In this document: positions 9,187 to 18,607 of the stretch, one piece after another
Layout of the letters: each line of letters opens with the position of its first letter
Position numbering within the stretch: position 1 is the first letter of the stretch
Source: Amazonocrinis nigriterrae CENA67
GTDB taxonomy: Bacteria > Cyanobacteriota > Cyanobacteriia > Cyanobacteriales > Nostocaceae
Assembly (NCBI RefSeq): GCF_016056305.1
Contig: NZ_JAECZC010000043.1
Coordinates: 1 to 45,273 of the forward strand
Length of the DNA stretch: 45,273 nt
Direction: 5' to 3'
The notes under the pieces: model-generated
The model's input: only the letters and a program-made list of their open reading frames with translations
Databases searched by the model: none
What the model was told of the DNA's origin: nothing
Translations under genes and position numbers: made by a program

Positions 9187-9654
9187 ATGATTATGGCAGA
9201 TAGAAGGGTTAAAATTGCGAAAGATAAAGCTTATTTAGTAGAAGCTTTAGGAGAAGATAAGAATGGCCCTTTTGAAACTTATGCAGATGTTATGGTTTTT
9301 GCAGCGTCATTAGGTACTAGAAGAAAAAAAATCGTACCTTTGAAAGAAATTGCTAAAAAACCAGAGCCTATTAAGCAATCTGTTTTTGCTAATAGGGGAT
9401 ATGAACCTGTAATAAATTTATTGGCAATATCACATACTAAAGATACTAAAATTTTGGCTTTTGATGAAGAATCAGAAAATGAGCGCATCAGAATTTTTGA
9501 AGAATATGCTAATGGTGGTCTTGAAATATTGGAGGATCAGCTACGAGGTTCAGTAAATTATTTAGAGCAAATTTTACTATTACTTATTTCAGAAAGAAAT
9601 AATTCTCAAACTCCGAATGGAGAATTTGATTTAAGTGAGTTTTTATCAATTTAA
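9187..9654 (+). CDS. Dnd system-associated protein 4-like
   Basis: A 155-residue protein (an ATG at codon 3, 9193, is equally possible). The N-terminus has RVKIAKDKAYLVEAL, then FETYADVMVFAASLGTRRKK, which I recognise from memory as the Dnd-associated protein 4 pattern. The middle has an acidic helical part with LEILEDQLRG. It follows the DndD-like gene by 27 bases and closes the operon. Its molecular role is unknown even in complete Dnd loci. The next base composition change and the first HIP1 site lie about 50 bases downstream. Confidence 0.7.
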   Translation: MIMADRRVKIAKDKAYLVEALGEDKNGPFETYADVMVFAASLGTRRKKIVPLKEIAKKPEPIKQSVFANRGYEPVINLLAISHTKDTKILAFDEESENERIRIFEEYANGGLEILEDQLRGSVNYLEQILLLLISERNNSQTPNGEFDLSEFLSI

Positions 9655-9723
9655 AAATTAATTTGTGCGAACTATACGTCCTTTACAGAATAAAACAGAA
9701 GCGATCGCACCCCACCCCCCACC

Positions 9724-9936
9724 ATGACCAACATCCACAACCTGGATATAACTGACACTGAATACGCCCAGTTACTAATCCTAGACTACGACCCCAACCT
9801 AGAACACCAGTTTATAGAGCTTGGTGAAAGCGCAGCCGAAGCCAGAAAGCTGGCGCGAGTAGTGGGGCTGACCAAAGACAAAGCACCCCAGACTGAGGAG
9901 GAGTGGGAAGAATTTATGGCAGTGTGGGGGGATTAG
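9724..9936 (+). CDS. small acidic hypothetical protein
   Basis: A 70-residue acidic protein (TNIHNLDITDTEYAQLLILD at the start) with no signature I recognise. There is no ribosome-binding site before the ATG, only a run of C. It begins right after the first HIP1 site beyond the defence-like operon. Codon use looks like the HIP1-rich backbone rather than the AT-rich operon. Confidence 0.5.
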   Translation: MTNIHNLDITDTEYAQLLILDYDPNLEHQFIELGESAAEARKLARVVGLTKDKAPQTEEEWEEFMAVWGD

Positions 9937-9976
9937 GGAAAGCGTCGCCCCTCGTTCTTAGAGAAATAACTAGCAA

Positions 9977-10201
9977 CTAATCCTCAACTAACCTATCAAT
10001 CGTTGATGGTTCAACTGAGAAATAGTGTTGTTTATCGAACGGCTTGCAAATCCAATATTCTTCCTTCTTATCCCATTGACTAAACCCAATTAGACCTCTA
10101 ATAGCTTTGCAGGCCATCGCTTTTTCAGGAGTGCTAAAAGTTCCTATTACGCGCCCTGGCATTCCTGGTTCATTTTGGTAAAGAATCCAAACTTGTTTCA
10201 T
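9977..10201 (-). CDS. hypothetical protein
   Basis: A 74-residue soluble protein from the ATG at 10201; a GTG four codons upstream (10213) is also open. The sequence (MKQVWILYQNEPGMPGRVIG, then several Trp and Lys) looks like a folded small protein, but I do not recognise it. It is convergent with the gene at 9724-9936; a degenerate copy of the 12-bp motif (9955-9966) lies between their 3' ends. Confidence 0.55.
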   Translation of the reverse strand: MKQVWILYQNEPGMPGRVIGTFSTPEKAMACKAIRGLIGFSQWDKKEEYWICKPFDKQHYFSVEPSTIDRLVED

Positions 10202-10387
10202 AGGGAACGGCACTAATTTGTCATCAACATTTAATCAATAGTACAACAGCTTTCAGTACTGGGAGAAAGCGATCGCCCCCCGATTCTTAGAGGAAAACCC
10301 AAGCGATCGCACCCCACTATGCATAAATTATTGGATTATCTCAGTTAAATATATATCCATAACCAACAAACCAACACGGTGGAACTT

Positions 10388-10582
10388 ATGAAAATTGCTA
10401 CCCCGCTCAACTTTACACATATTGTTGGTTCTATTTTCTTACCTAAAAATCAACCAGCTACTTCTAGCAAGAGTGATACATCAATTAATTTAACTAACCA
10501 TTCCACAAATATTAATTACCTCAAATCGTTTGATACTGCTGTTGTTGCTTATCATATGATGGGTCTTGGCGACTTTGAATAG
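10388..10582 (+). CDS. possible small ORF
   Basis: A 64-residue frame from ATG 10388 (MKIATPLNFTHIVG). The C-terminal FDTAVVAYHMMGLGDFE is protein-like, but the middle is Ser/Thr/Asn-rich and there is no family match I know. A weak purine stretch precedes the start. It may be chance. Confidence 0.35.
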   Translation: MKIATPLNFTHIVGSIFLPKNQPATSSKSDTSINLTNHSTNINYLKSFDTAVVAYHMMGLGDFE

Positions 10583-11018
10583 TTTTTGACATGGGCAACT
10601 GCGATCGCACCCATTCAAGCGAGGAAACAGGAGCGATCGCCCCACTGTCCCATCGCCCCATTCAAGCGAGGAAAATCAACAGCGATCGCCTAGTTTGGGC
10701 AGGTATGCGATCGCACATTTACTATGTGTTTTCTAGTACATTACTAGCCAGTTGTAGCGAAGCGATGACCGAGCGCTGTAAGTTGCCTGAGAAGTTATTC
10801 TACAGCGTTGGGTCAACAACTGGCGATTTGTGGCTGTTTTGTTCTGTTGATATCTCATTTAAACTGCAAAATACAGAGTTGTGATGCCAAATTGCCAGAA
10901 TCTTTAAACGTGGCGCTGTAACTTCAACTTTTTCAAGTGAGGATAACTTTTGAGCGATCGCCCCCTCCGGTTCTTAGAGGAAAAAAGAGCGATCGCACTA
11001 TTCAACGAGCATTCTGAT
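10583..11018. repeat. repeat-rich intergenic region
   Basis: About 435 bases with no supported gene. It holds at least six HIP1 sites, one exact 12-bp motif copy (10971-10982), and an 18-bp direct repeat, CCCATTCAAGCGAGGAAA, at 10610-10627 and 10657-10674. An open frame at 10591-10884 runs through the repeats and looks like chance. Confidence 0.6.
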
Positions 11019-11222
11019 TTAATCATCTGGAAACTGCCAAGATGAGATATGCTCTACATCTTGGCTGCTACATTTAATACAAGTAGCATCAAATGTTGAA
11101 TCCATCCATTCATAACCGCAAGTACGACAGTGACAAAAAATATTATTGCGGTTTGCATCTAAAATACCTTGATGCCATTGCTGTAGTTGGTCAGAATTTT
11201 GAAAAGGAAAATTTTCAGACAT
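11019..11222 (-). CDS. small zinc-ribbon protein
   Basis: A 67-residue protein from the ATG at 11222; a longer frame from 11261 would overlap the preceding gene's end and read through a HIP1 site. The second half is a compact zinc ribbon: CHCRTCGYEW, then CIKCSSQDVE. No membrane segment. It follows the GIY-YIG gene by about 30 bases on the same strand, so they may share a transcript. Function unknown. Confidence 0.6.
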   Translation of the reverse strand: MSENFPFQNSDQLQQWHQGILDANRNNIFCHCRTCGYEWMDSTFDATCIKCSSQDVEHISSWQFPDD

Positions 11223-11253
11223 TTTTATCAGCCTTTGCGATCGCTTGCACAGT

Positions 11254-11814
11254 CTACCCAAACGGTTGCCCCCATAGTTGCCAATTCTCCTTGTTAAAAG
11301 GGGAGCGCCACTTCAAAATCAGACTTAACTCTAACTCCTGCCGTGCGCGTCGGTCTGTGGGTGCATCCCACCAAAAGGCTGCATTGACTGCTGTTTGCAA
11401 CCCATAGCGATAATGTAAATCTTGGTAGCTGGCAATATAGTCTTTACAGCCGTGTATGCCCTTCCATCGCTGGTTACTTTTGCAAGTTTCCCCCACATAC
11501 AGCAGTAGCCCAGCCGCTGAGTCAACAACAAAGTACAAACACGCATCGCCGGGGCTATCAGCTGGCATCCTATAAAACGACATTGGCACCAGCCGCAGAA
11601 ACAACGGGTCTATCCGGTCTGGGTCGCAGTGTTTGGGGGCAAGGTCAAACAGTGTCACCTGCTGCACTGGCTTAGTTTCTCTCACCCGTTGCTGATAATC
11701 AAAAATCTGGGATTTCCAGCGCAGGAGCGCCGCCTCGCTCATCACCAACCCCTCTGTTCTAGCTGGTGGTGTAGCTTTCACGTCTGGAAATAAGTTTAGC
11801 TGATTGGGTTCCAA
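11254..11814 (-). CDS. GIY-YIG nuclease family protein
   Basis: A 186-residue protein. Residues about 92-110 read ACLYFVVDSAAGLLLYVGET, a match to the GIY...YIG core (LYF...YVG). It is followed by basic and aromatic residues (KSNQRWKGIHG) and later a Glu (RARQELELSLI) in the position of the metal ligand. The open frame starts at TTG 11814; an ATG at 11742 preceded by GAGGGG is a good alternative, but the N-terminal QLNLFPD looks like real protein. Probably a mobile-element-associated endonuclease. Confidence 0.7.
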   Translation of the reverse strand: MEPNQLNLFPDVKATPPARTEGLVMSEAALLRWKSQIFDYQQRVRETKPVQQVTLFDLAPKHCDPDRIDPLFLRLVPMSFYRMPADSPGDACLYFVVDSAAGLLLYVGETCKSNQRWKGIHGCKDYIASYQDLHYRYGLQTAVNAAFWWDAPTDRRARQELELSLILKWRSPFNKENWQLWGQPFG

Positions 11815-11822
11815 GAGTCTTA

Positions 11823-12123
11823 TAAAGAGGATGCCGACTAGCTGATTATCCCCCAGAACTGAATCAAGTCAAGCTGTTAAAGGGGGAGCAATCGCTTTAC
11901 AGTAAGGCGATCGCCAACGCCAACGCCTTCACTTTTTCCTCTAAGAAATTTTCGGGTATCCATTCACACAAACTATATTCATCTTCAAGCGATGCCTACG
12001 CTTGACCCCATTGCCCCTAAATTCTTCAAATCATTAGTACATTAGTCCAGAAGACAGATACATTTTTGAAAAGTTGAAGCACACTTGTAGGAGCAACTTT
12101 AACTATTCAATAAGGGTGTGGCA
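11823..12123. other. intergenic region
   Basis: No gene seen in about 300 bases. It contains a HIP1 site and one 12-bp motif copy (11936-11947). A 26-base block, 11934-11959, is identical to 19314-19339, which lies inside the 880-aa gene. Confidence 0.5.
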
Positions 12124-13056
12124 ATGTGGCTGAAATATGGTGTAAATGAATATGGAATATTAATATGTATTGAAGATATCCCTAGAGGTAAAACTTTACT
12201 TAAGTGTCCTTATTGTCATGGTGAGCTAACTGCCAAGAAAGGCAAAATTAAAGAACATCATTTTTCTCATAATGAGGAAACTTGCCGCCCCATAGCTAAC
12301 CGAGAATTTCCAACTCTGCCACTCTACGACAATTTCAACATTCAGCTATCTGGCAAGGATTTGGAGCAATTAAAACTTCTTTGGCAGGAGTACGGAGCCA
12401 AAAATTATCCTATCAGTTCCTACTTGGTTACTCCAGAGTTGATAAAAGCAGGAGTATTAAGAAAAAACGTATACTTAACCCCACCAGAATATGAATTTAG
12501 TAGTTTGGGTAAAATTCCTGTAGGAGCGCTGGATTTGTCGCAATTCAACGATGTACAGGAGCCGCTATTACTTAAAAAGCTGGTAAAGTTAGAGCTAGCT
12601 TTCCAACACGCTAATCACAAAAACGCTCCTGATTTAGCATACAGGCGCGCTGATTTCAAACTCTACTGCGCTCAACTCAAGCGTATTTTATCTTGCACAT
12701 TATATTTTTTAGAAATCCAAACCAGCAAAGGCATTTTGTATAAAATAGGAGTAACCACCAGACCTGTTACTATGCGAGTAGCAGAAGTAGAAAGAGATTT
12801 ACTTGTACATTATCAAACTGTTGCAATTAAGGTACTTGGAAGCTGGGTACATCGAGGGAATGTAGAGAAGTACTTTAAGCACCGCTATCAAGAATTTAAT
12901 TATCCCATTGGCAGTTTAACTGAGTACTATAAGTTTAATACTGATGATGCTGAGATTGTGTTGAACGACTTGCAACAAATGCAGCCTAAAATACTGTCTC
13001 AAGTTGAAATAGATATTCTTGAGGACGATACCAGCTTAATTCAAGTTGCTGTGTAG
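12124..13056 (+). CDS. CoiA-like zinc domain / T5orf172 (GIY-YIG-like) protein
   Basis: A 310-residue protein started at ATG 12124 by alignment with its paralogue at 24279 (both begin MWL-YG); AAGGG lies nine bases upstream. Residues about 20-60 hold CPYCHGELTAKKGK and HHFSH, like the N-terminus of competence protein CoiA. From about 200, LYKIGVTTRPVTMRVAEVERDL is the T5orf172/MUG113 branch of GIY-YIG folds, then HRGNVEKYFKHRY. Unlike the paralogue it stops without an HTH tail. Probably a DNA-binding or nicking protein; substrate unknown. Confidence 0.7.
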   Translation: MWLKYGVNEYGILICIEDIPRGKTLLKCPYCHGELTAKKGKIKEHHFSHNEETCRPIANREFPTLPLYDNFNIQLSGKDLEQLKLLWQEYGAKNYPISSYLVTPELIKAGVLRKNVYLTPPEYEFSSLGKIPVGALDLSQFNDVQEPLLLKKLVKLELAFQHANHKNAPDLAYRRADFKLYCAQLKRILSCTLYFLEIQTSKGILYKIGVTTRPVTMRVAEVERDLLVHYQTVAIKVLGSWVHRGNVEKYFKHRYQEFNYPIGSLTEYYKFNTDDAEIVLNDLQQMQPKILSQVEIDILEDDTSLIQVAV

Positions 13057-13120
13057 TGGTAGTGTTCATGAGGTATTGCGATCGCACCCTCCCCTGATAT
13101 ATCAAAGTTGCGATCGCTTG

Positions 13121-13282
13121 TTTCCTCTAAGAAACTGGAACTGGGGGGCGTAGTAGTTCACCAACCCAAAAATGCTACGTGGAGGCAGGCAGAGGAGCAG
13201 GGGAGCAGGGGAGCAGAGGAGAGGGTTATACAAGTTCTTTCCCCTCTGCCCCTCTGCCCCTCTGCCCCTCTGCACCTCTGCT
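13121..13282. repeat. short tandem repeats and a 30-bp block shared with 15234-15263
   Basis: 13121-13150 is identical to 15234-15263 and contains the 12-bp motif. It is followed by purine-rich GGGGAGCA repeats (about 13187-13222) and five 8-bp CCCCTCTG-type units (13241-13280), which are near complements and could fold together. The small open frames across this stretch are artefacts of the repeats. Confidence 0.7.
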
Positions 13283-13364
13283 GACCACAACGCAAAGTTC
13301 CCTTGGCAGAGTAGTAGTTTACCGCCTCCCTCCTATCGCCTCTGCACCCCCAATCATCGACACT

Positions 13365-13395
13365 AAAAAGCGCCCCCCGTTGAGAGAGCGCTTTT
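13365..13395 (-). terminator. psbA terminator
   Basis: AAAAAGCGC and GCGCTTTT form an inverted repeat just past the psbA stop codon. Read on the minus strand the stem ends in CTTTTT, the form of a rho-independent terminator. Confidence 0.75.
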
Positions 13396-13420
13396 CGTTT
13401 TATTCGACGTGACTTAGAGA

Positions 13421-14769
<1,349 letters not shown>

Positions 14770-15135
14770 TTACTTTCTTCCCCCTGGTCTTTCGCTAGCT
14801 GCCCGACCACCACAACGACTACCATCACTAGCGATATCGTTGGGTGTATTGCATCTTCCGGTTGAGGTACTTCCGCCAGAAAATGTGTTGTAGCTAGCAC
14901 CGCCGCCATAGTTGCTATTACTTGAGGGTGGTGTGGAAACAGAACCACACAAACGAGTTAAATCAAAAGTGTTGGGGGTATTTGTTTCGGCATAGCAAAT
15001 TAAACTGTCATTTGATGCTACAGGATAAAGACTTTGATAGAGTGCTTGTTCAAAGCTGCCACTCGTTTGTGCAACAGCAGAACCGGCAAATATAACAATC
15101 GAAGCAGCACCAAGAACTAGAGGTTTACAAGGCAT
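14770..15135 (-). CDS. exported cyanobacterial protein with Cys/Gly-rich tail
   Basis: A 121-residue protein with a clear signal peptide (PLVLGAASIVIFAGSAVAQ, cleavage after AVA). The mature part has a Ser/Gly/Asn-rich linker and ends CNTPNDIASDGSRCGGRAAS followed by ERPGG. I recall this RCGGRAA tail from many small exported cyanobacterial proteins. Function unknown; the two Cys of the tail may form a disulfide. It lies upstream of psbA with its own spacing, so cotranscription is not suggested. Confidence 0.75.
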   Translation of the reverse strand: MPCKPLVLGAASIVIFAGSAVAQTSGSFEQALYQSLYPVASNDSLICYAETNTPNTFDLTRLCGSVSTPPSSNSNYGGGASYNTFSGGSTSTGRCNTPNDIASDGSRCGGRAASERPGGRK

Positions 15136-15239
15136 ACCAAAAACTTTGTAACGTTTCTGTTTCTTTTCTAAGGCTTCAATGCATAGTGTTGTAGCAGAAA
15201 AGACACTGAACTATAAGTAAAGATTTGGTATGTTTTCCT

Positions 15240-16916
15240 CTAAGAAACTGGAACTGGGGGGCGATCGCCAAAAATTGCCCCTCGACTCTCTAGGTCACGC
15301 CTCATATCCTTTGTAAGACCTATACTTCCTCCAAACAAGGCATTCGCAACAATAGCACGGCTCAGGTTGGCATTGCTCAGGTCGGCATCAATCAGGGTGG
15401 CATTGCTCAGGTCGGCATCAATCAGGGTGGCATTGCTCAGGTTGGCATTGCTCAGGTCGGCATCAATCAGGTCGGCATCGCTCAGGTTGGCATTGCTCAG
15501 GTCGGCATCGCTCAGGTTGACATCAATCAGGTTGGCATCAATCAGGTTGGCATACCTCAGCTTGGCACTGCTCAGCTTGGCACTGCTCAGCTTGGCATTG
15601 CTCAGCTTGGCATCGCTCAGGTCGGCACCTCTCAGGTCAGCACCTCTCAGGTCGGCACCTCTCAGGTCGGCACCTCTCAGGTCGGCACCTCTCAGGTTGG
15701 TATAAATCAGGTAGGTACGGTTCAGGTTGGCATCAATCAGGATGGCACCACTCAGGTCAGCACCACTCAGGTCGGCATCGCTCAGGTCGGCACCTCTCAG
15801 GTCAGCACCGCGCAGGTTGGCACCGCGCAGGTCGGCATCGCGCAGGTCAGCACCACTCAGGTCAGCACCGCTCAGGTCAGCACCGCTCAGGTCAGCACCA
15901 CTCAGGTCAGCACCGCTCAGGTCAGCACCGCTCAGGTCAGCACCGCTCAGGTCAGCATCGCTCAGGTCAATCTGCCAAACTAAACGCCATTTGCTATCTA
16001 TCTGTGTCCCCTCACTAATATATGCACCGCGCAGGTCGGCATCTCGCAGGTCAGCACCGCGCAGGTCAGCACCGCGCAGGTTGGCATCGCTCAGGTCGGC
16101 ATCGCTCAGGTTGGCATCGCTCAGGTCGGCATCGCTCAGGTCGGCATCGCTCAGGTCAGCACCGCTCAGGTCGGCATTGCTCAGGTCGGCATTGCTCAGG
16201 TCGGCACTGCTCAACTTTCGACCTTTAACTGGCTGACTAACAATCTCCTTTACTAAACGCCATTTATCATCAAGTTTGTTACTTTCATCATCTTCTAAAC
16301 TTTCGCTCAAAACTTGAATATTTTGAACAGGGAAACCGCTAATTGTTGTTAGTTCTCCTGAGTCGATGAGAAATATAAGCCGTTCGATATCCTCCTGAGA
16401 ACCCTCTACAAATAATTTAATACTGCCTTTTTTAACATCAATAATTTTGATAGTTTTTCCTGAATATTCTCGTAAAATCGATTCAAGAACTTTATGATTT
16501 GGAACTGAATTTATATCACCTTCTAATACGATAGCAACTATAATTGTTTGACTTTGTTCATCTATTACAGTCACTTGACGGCGAAGTGTCTGCACAGGCT
16601 CCACCTCCTTATTAGTCTCTGAACTATTACAATCATTTATTTGTAACTGCTCTGATTGTTCTTTTTCTGGTATTCCCGCAATTTCTCTCCAATTTAATTT
16701 TAGTTCTTTACATATCTTTTTAAAGGAATCAAGCTGAATAGGCTCACAATTAAAAAATTTTGTAACTGTAGTGCGAGCTAAAAGTTGAGACTTTGCAAAG
16801 TTGCTTATTGAATCAAATCCTAGCCTTACCAAAGCTTTTTCTGCTATTTCAACACCTGTTGAAGAGGCGATGATGGTAATTTTCCTTTTTTTTCTGCCAA
16901 GGCTTGGGTCTATCAT
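15240..16916 (-). CDS. HTH / effector-associated-like / pentapeptide-repeat protein
   Basis: A 558-residue protein. Residues about 20-80 form an HTH-like domain (LARTTVTKFFNCEP). About 110-210 resembles the small domains linked to cyanobacterial conflict proteins (KGSIKLFVEGSQEDIERL, then SGELTTISGFPV). The rest is roughly 55 pentapeptides of A(D/N)LSx type forming a right-handed beta-helix, in two blocks each introduced by KWRLV (near 218 and 308). At DNA level these are 15-bp tandem repeats (15361-16212). The stop codon lies inside a copy of the 12-bp motif. Likely a signalling or immunity scaffold. Confidence 0.85.
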   Translation of the reverse strand: MIDPSLGRKKRKITIIASSTGVEIAEKALVRLGFDSISNFAKSQLLARTTVTKFFNCEPIQLDSFKKICKELKLNWREIAGIPEKEQSEQLQINDCNSSETNKEVEPVQTLRRQVTVIDEQSQTIIVAIVLEGDINSVPNHKVLESILREYSGKTIKIIDVKKGSIKLFVEGSQEDIERLIFLIDSGELTTISGFPVQNIQVLSESLEDDESNKLDDKWRLVKEIVSQPVKGRKLSSADLSNADLSNADLSGADLSDADLSDADLSDANLSDADLSDANLRGADLRGADLRDADLRGAYISEGTQIDSKWRLVWQIDLSDADLSGADLSGADLSGADLSGADLSGADLSGADLSGADLRDADLRGANLRGADLRGADLSDADLSGADLSGAILIDANLNRTYLIYTNLRGADLRGADLRGADLRGADLRGADLSDAKLSNAKLSSAKLSSAKLRYANLIDANLIDVNLSDADLSNANLSDADLIDADLSNANLSNATLIDADLSNATLIDADLSNANLSRAIVANALFGGSIGLTKDMRRDLESRGAIFGDRPPVPVS

Positions 16917-17097
16917 AGGTTGGCTAGAGTTTTTTTAAGCGATTATTTACACAGTCACAACTAGAGCATAGAACAATCATAGAACAATCACAAATTGGTT
17001 ACAACAAAATCATTGTGCAGTCAGGATTTCAAGGGTTTTGCTCCACATTAAAAGTATGAAATTTAAATTATTTGCAAAACCTATGAGGAAACCCAAA
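16917..17097. promoter_or_regulatory. divergent promoter region with 11-bp tandem repeat
   Basis: Shared upstream region of the pentapeptide protein (minus) and the TRADD-N-associated protein (plus). ATAGAACAATC occurs twice in direct tandem (16968-16978, 16979-16989), a candidate binding site for a regulator, possibly the HTH domain of the pentapeptide protein itself. Confidence 0.4.
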
Positions 17098-17346
17098 ATG
17101 AAATTAACCATTGTTCAAGAACGCTTGAGACAGGCCCGTCGTAGCTTTAACCTTGCACTAATTGCAACTGCATTGTCTGCCTGCATTGGTCTTGTAGGTG
17201 CTGGGCTTCTGCTTTCAGGAAAAGTTACAGAAGGAACTGTCACGGCTGCTGGTGGAATGGCTGCAAGTGTCCAATGTGTTCAGCTTGCCAAGGATACTAA
17301 CGACAGACTCGACAAGATTTTAGATGAGTTAGATGATGAAACTTAG
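17098..17346 (+). CDS. TRADD-N-associated two-TM membrane protein
   Basis: An 82-residue protein from ATG 17098, chosen because GAGGAAA lies eight bases upstream; ATGs at 17083 and 17056 are also in frame. A basic N-terminus (QERLRQARRSFNLAL) leads into two membrane helices (ALIATALSACIGLVGAGLLL and VTAAGGMAASVQC), then KDTNDRLDKILDEL. This matches, from memory, the cyanobacterial TRADD-N-associated membrane domain described in predicted immunity and cell-death systems. It is divergent from the pentapeptide/HTH protein, so the two may act together. Confidence 0.65.
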   Translation: MKLTIVQERLRQARRSFNLALIATALSACIGLVGAGLLLSGKVTEGTVTAAGGMAASVQCVQLAKDTNDRLDKILDELDDET

Positions 17347-17461
17347 ATAAAACTTAATTGCGATCGCCCATCATTTACAGGCGATCGCTATCTTTTCCTC
17401 TAAGAATTAGGGCGATCGCTCTTGCAAAACTCCCCACTTTCAAGCGATCGCATCCTATCCT

Positions 17462-17728
17462 CTAAGAATCAAATAAAGATAATTGCCCAGGAGAAATATT
17501 AGATTTACCGCCCCTGTGATAATTAAGATGACACGCACCACAAAGAGCAATTAAATTCTCACGCCGATTATCAGCAGGGTTTCTATTCCAATGATGGACT
17601 TGCAGCATATAGACCCGGCTTTTTAATTTTTCTCCTGGTTTAGCGCACTGCAAACCGCATTTTTCACAGCACCATTGCGCCTGCTGTTTAATTTCAGTAG
17701 CAATTTCTGTCCAGTTATCAGGATACAT
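17462..17728 (-). CDS. HNH endonuclease
   Basis: An 88-residue HNH nuclease: CEKCG near residues 21-25, the catalytic pair in QVHHWNRNPADNRRENL (near 43-59) and CGACH near 64-68. A tail ending LSLFDS completes it. The length is that of minimal free-standing HNH proteins of cyanobacteria and mobile DNA. The TAG stop lies inside a near-exact copy of the 12-bp motif (17457-17468), giving the ending D-S-stop also seen at 23786. Confidence 0.9.
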   Translation of the reverse strand: MYPDNWTEIATEIKQQAQWCCEKCGLQCAKPGEKLKSRVYMLQVHHWNRNPADNRRENLIALCGACHLNYHRGGKSNISPGQLSLFDS

Positions 17729-17809
17729 TCAATATTAATTAATATTATTATCCTATTCACTAATAAATAACATAAAAATAGGCGGCATTACAACACTTTT
17801 AATTTAACT

Positions 17810-18598
17810 TTATTCAAAAATATTTATCCAATCAACAGTTAAAAATACAAAAGTTACCTGCAATGTTAAATAAGCTGTAAATTTCTCCCGCCACTCTACA
17901 GTTTCAGCATCTAAATCTAGCAACTCTGGTACAGATTCTAGAGCTTTAGGGTGGCATAGACAACATAACAGCCTATACCTGATTTCTTTCATAGAATGGC
18001 TAGATAAAAATAGCTCTAAAGCTTCCCTTGTAATTTTACAATGCAGTCTCCAATTACTTTTGTTTTGTTTCAAAAATGCATCAAAGAATGGCTGCATTTC
18101 AGGAATTATTGCTATTTTGGGGTCTTTTTCTATAAATAAAGTTTCAACTCTAGGCAAAGTGTTGTCAATGATAAAATTTACATTATTTTCTAATATCTCC
18201 ATTCCATAATCAACAACTTCACCAAGAAATTTTATCCTTTTTACATCTGATGCAGATGTAGACCAAGATTTTAGATTGATTGTTAGGTTGTTTTTTAAAA
18301 ACTTCCACAAAGATATTTTTAGTTTCTCTAACCTTTGCCCCTTCGCCTTTGCAGCAATAATTTCAACATCCTGCTTTGAATACCTGCCTACTCTGAGTTC
18401 ACAAGCAGAAACTTCAGGCATAGCTTTGTGATGAACGAAAAATGAGCCAATTTCTATTTCATTTCTCAAGTGAGATTTCCTTAAAAATACTGGCTCTTTG
18501 CAATTAGGACATTTTAAAAAACCCTTGTAATCATCATAATCAGCTTCATCAGCAGCGATTATCTCACCACCTAACTTGATTAAAATTGCGTACTTCAT
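17810..18598 (-). CDS. CoiA-like zinc-finger protein
   Basis: A 262-residue protein. Residues about 28-58 have CPNCKEPVFLRKSH, then GSFFVHHK, the same zinc-ribbon plus His pattern as CoiA and as the N-termini of the proteins at 12124 and 24279. The rest, rich in Lys and Leu, shows no GIY-YIG motif and no second domain I recognise. It begins nine bases after the HTH gene at 18608-18928, so they are cotranscribed. Confidence 0.6.
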   Translation of the reverse strand: MKYAILIKLGGEIIAADEADYDDYKGFLKCPNCKEPVFLRKSHLRNEIEIGSFFVHHKAMPEVSACELRVGRYSKQDVEIIAAKAKGQRLEKLKISLWKFLKNNLTINLKSWSTSASDVKRIKFLGEVVDYGMEILENNVNFIIDNTLPRVETLFIEKDPKIAIIPEMQPFFDAFLKQNKSNWRLHCKITREALELFLSSHSMKEIRYRLLCCLCHPKALESVPELLDLDAETVEWREKFTAYLTLQVTFVFLTVDWINIFE

Positions 18599-18607
18599 AT
18601 TTCCGCA

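Noticed and set aside
10591-10884. 97-codon open frame
   Set aside because: It runs through four HIP1 sites and a direct repeat, has no ribosome-binding site and no protein-like features.
13102-13412. Three overlapping small open frames
   Set aside because: They are made of CCCCTCTG and GGGGAGCA repeats and one overlaps the psbA terminator.
15361-16212. Regular 15-bp repeats that could be taken for a CRISPR-like or satellite array
   Set aside because: They encode pentapeptides in the minus-strand gene and have no spacers; the plus-strand open frames across them (15367-15705, 15727-16236) are mirror artefacts.
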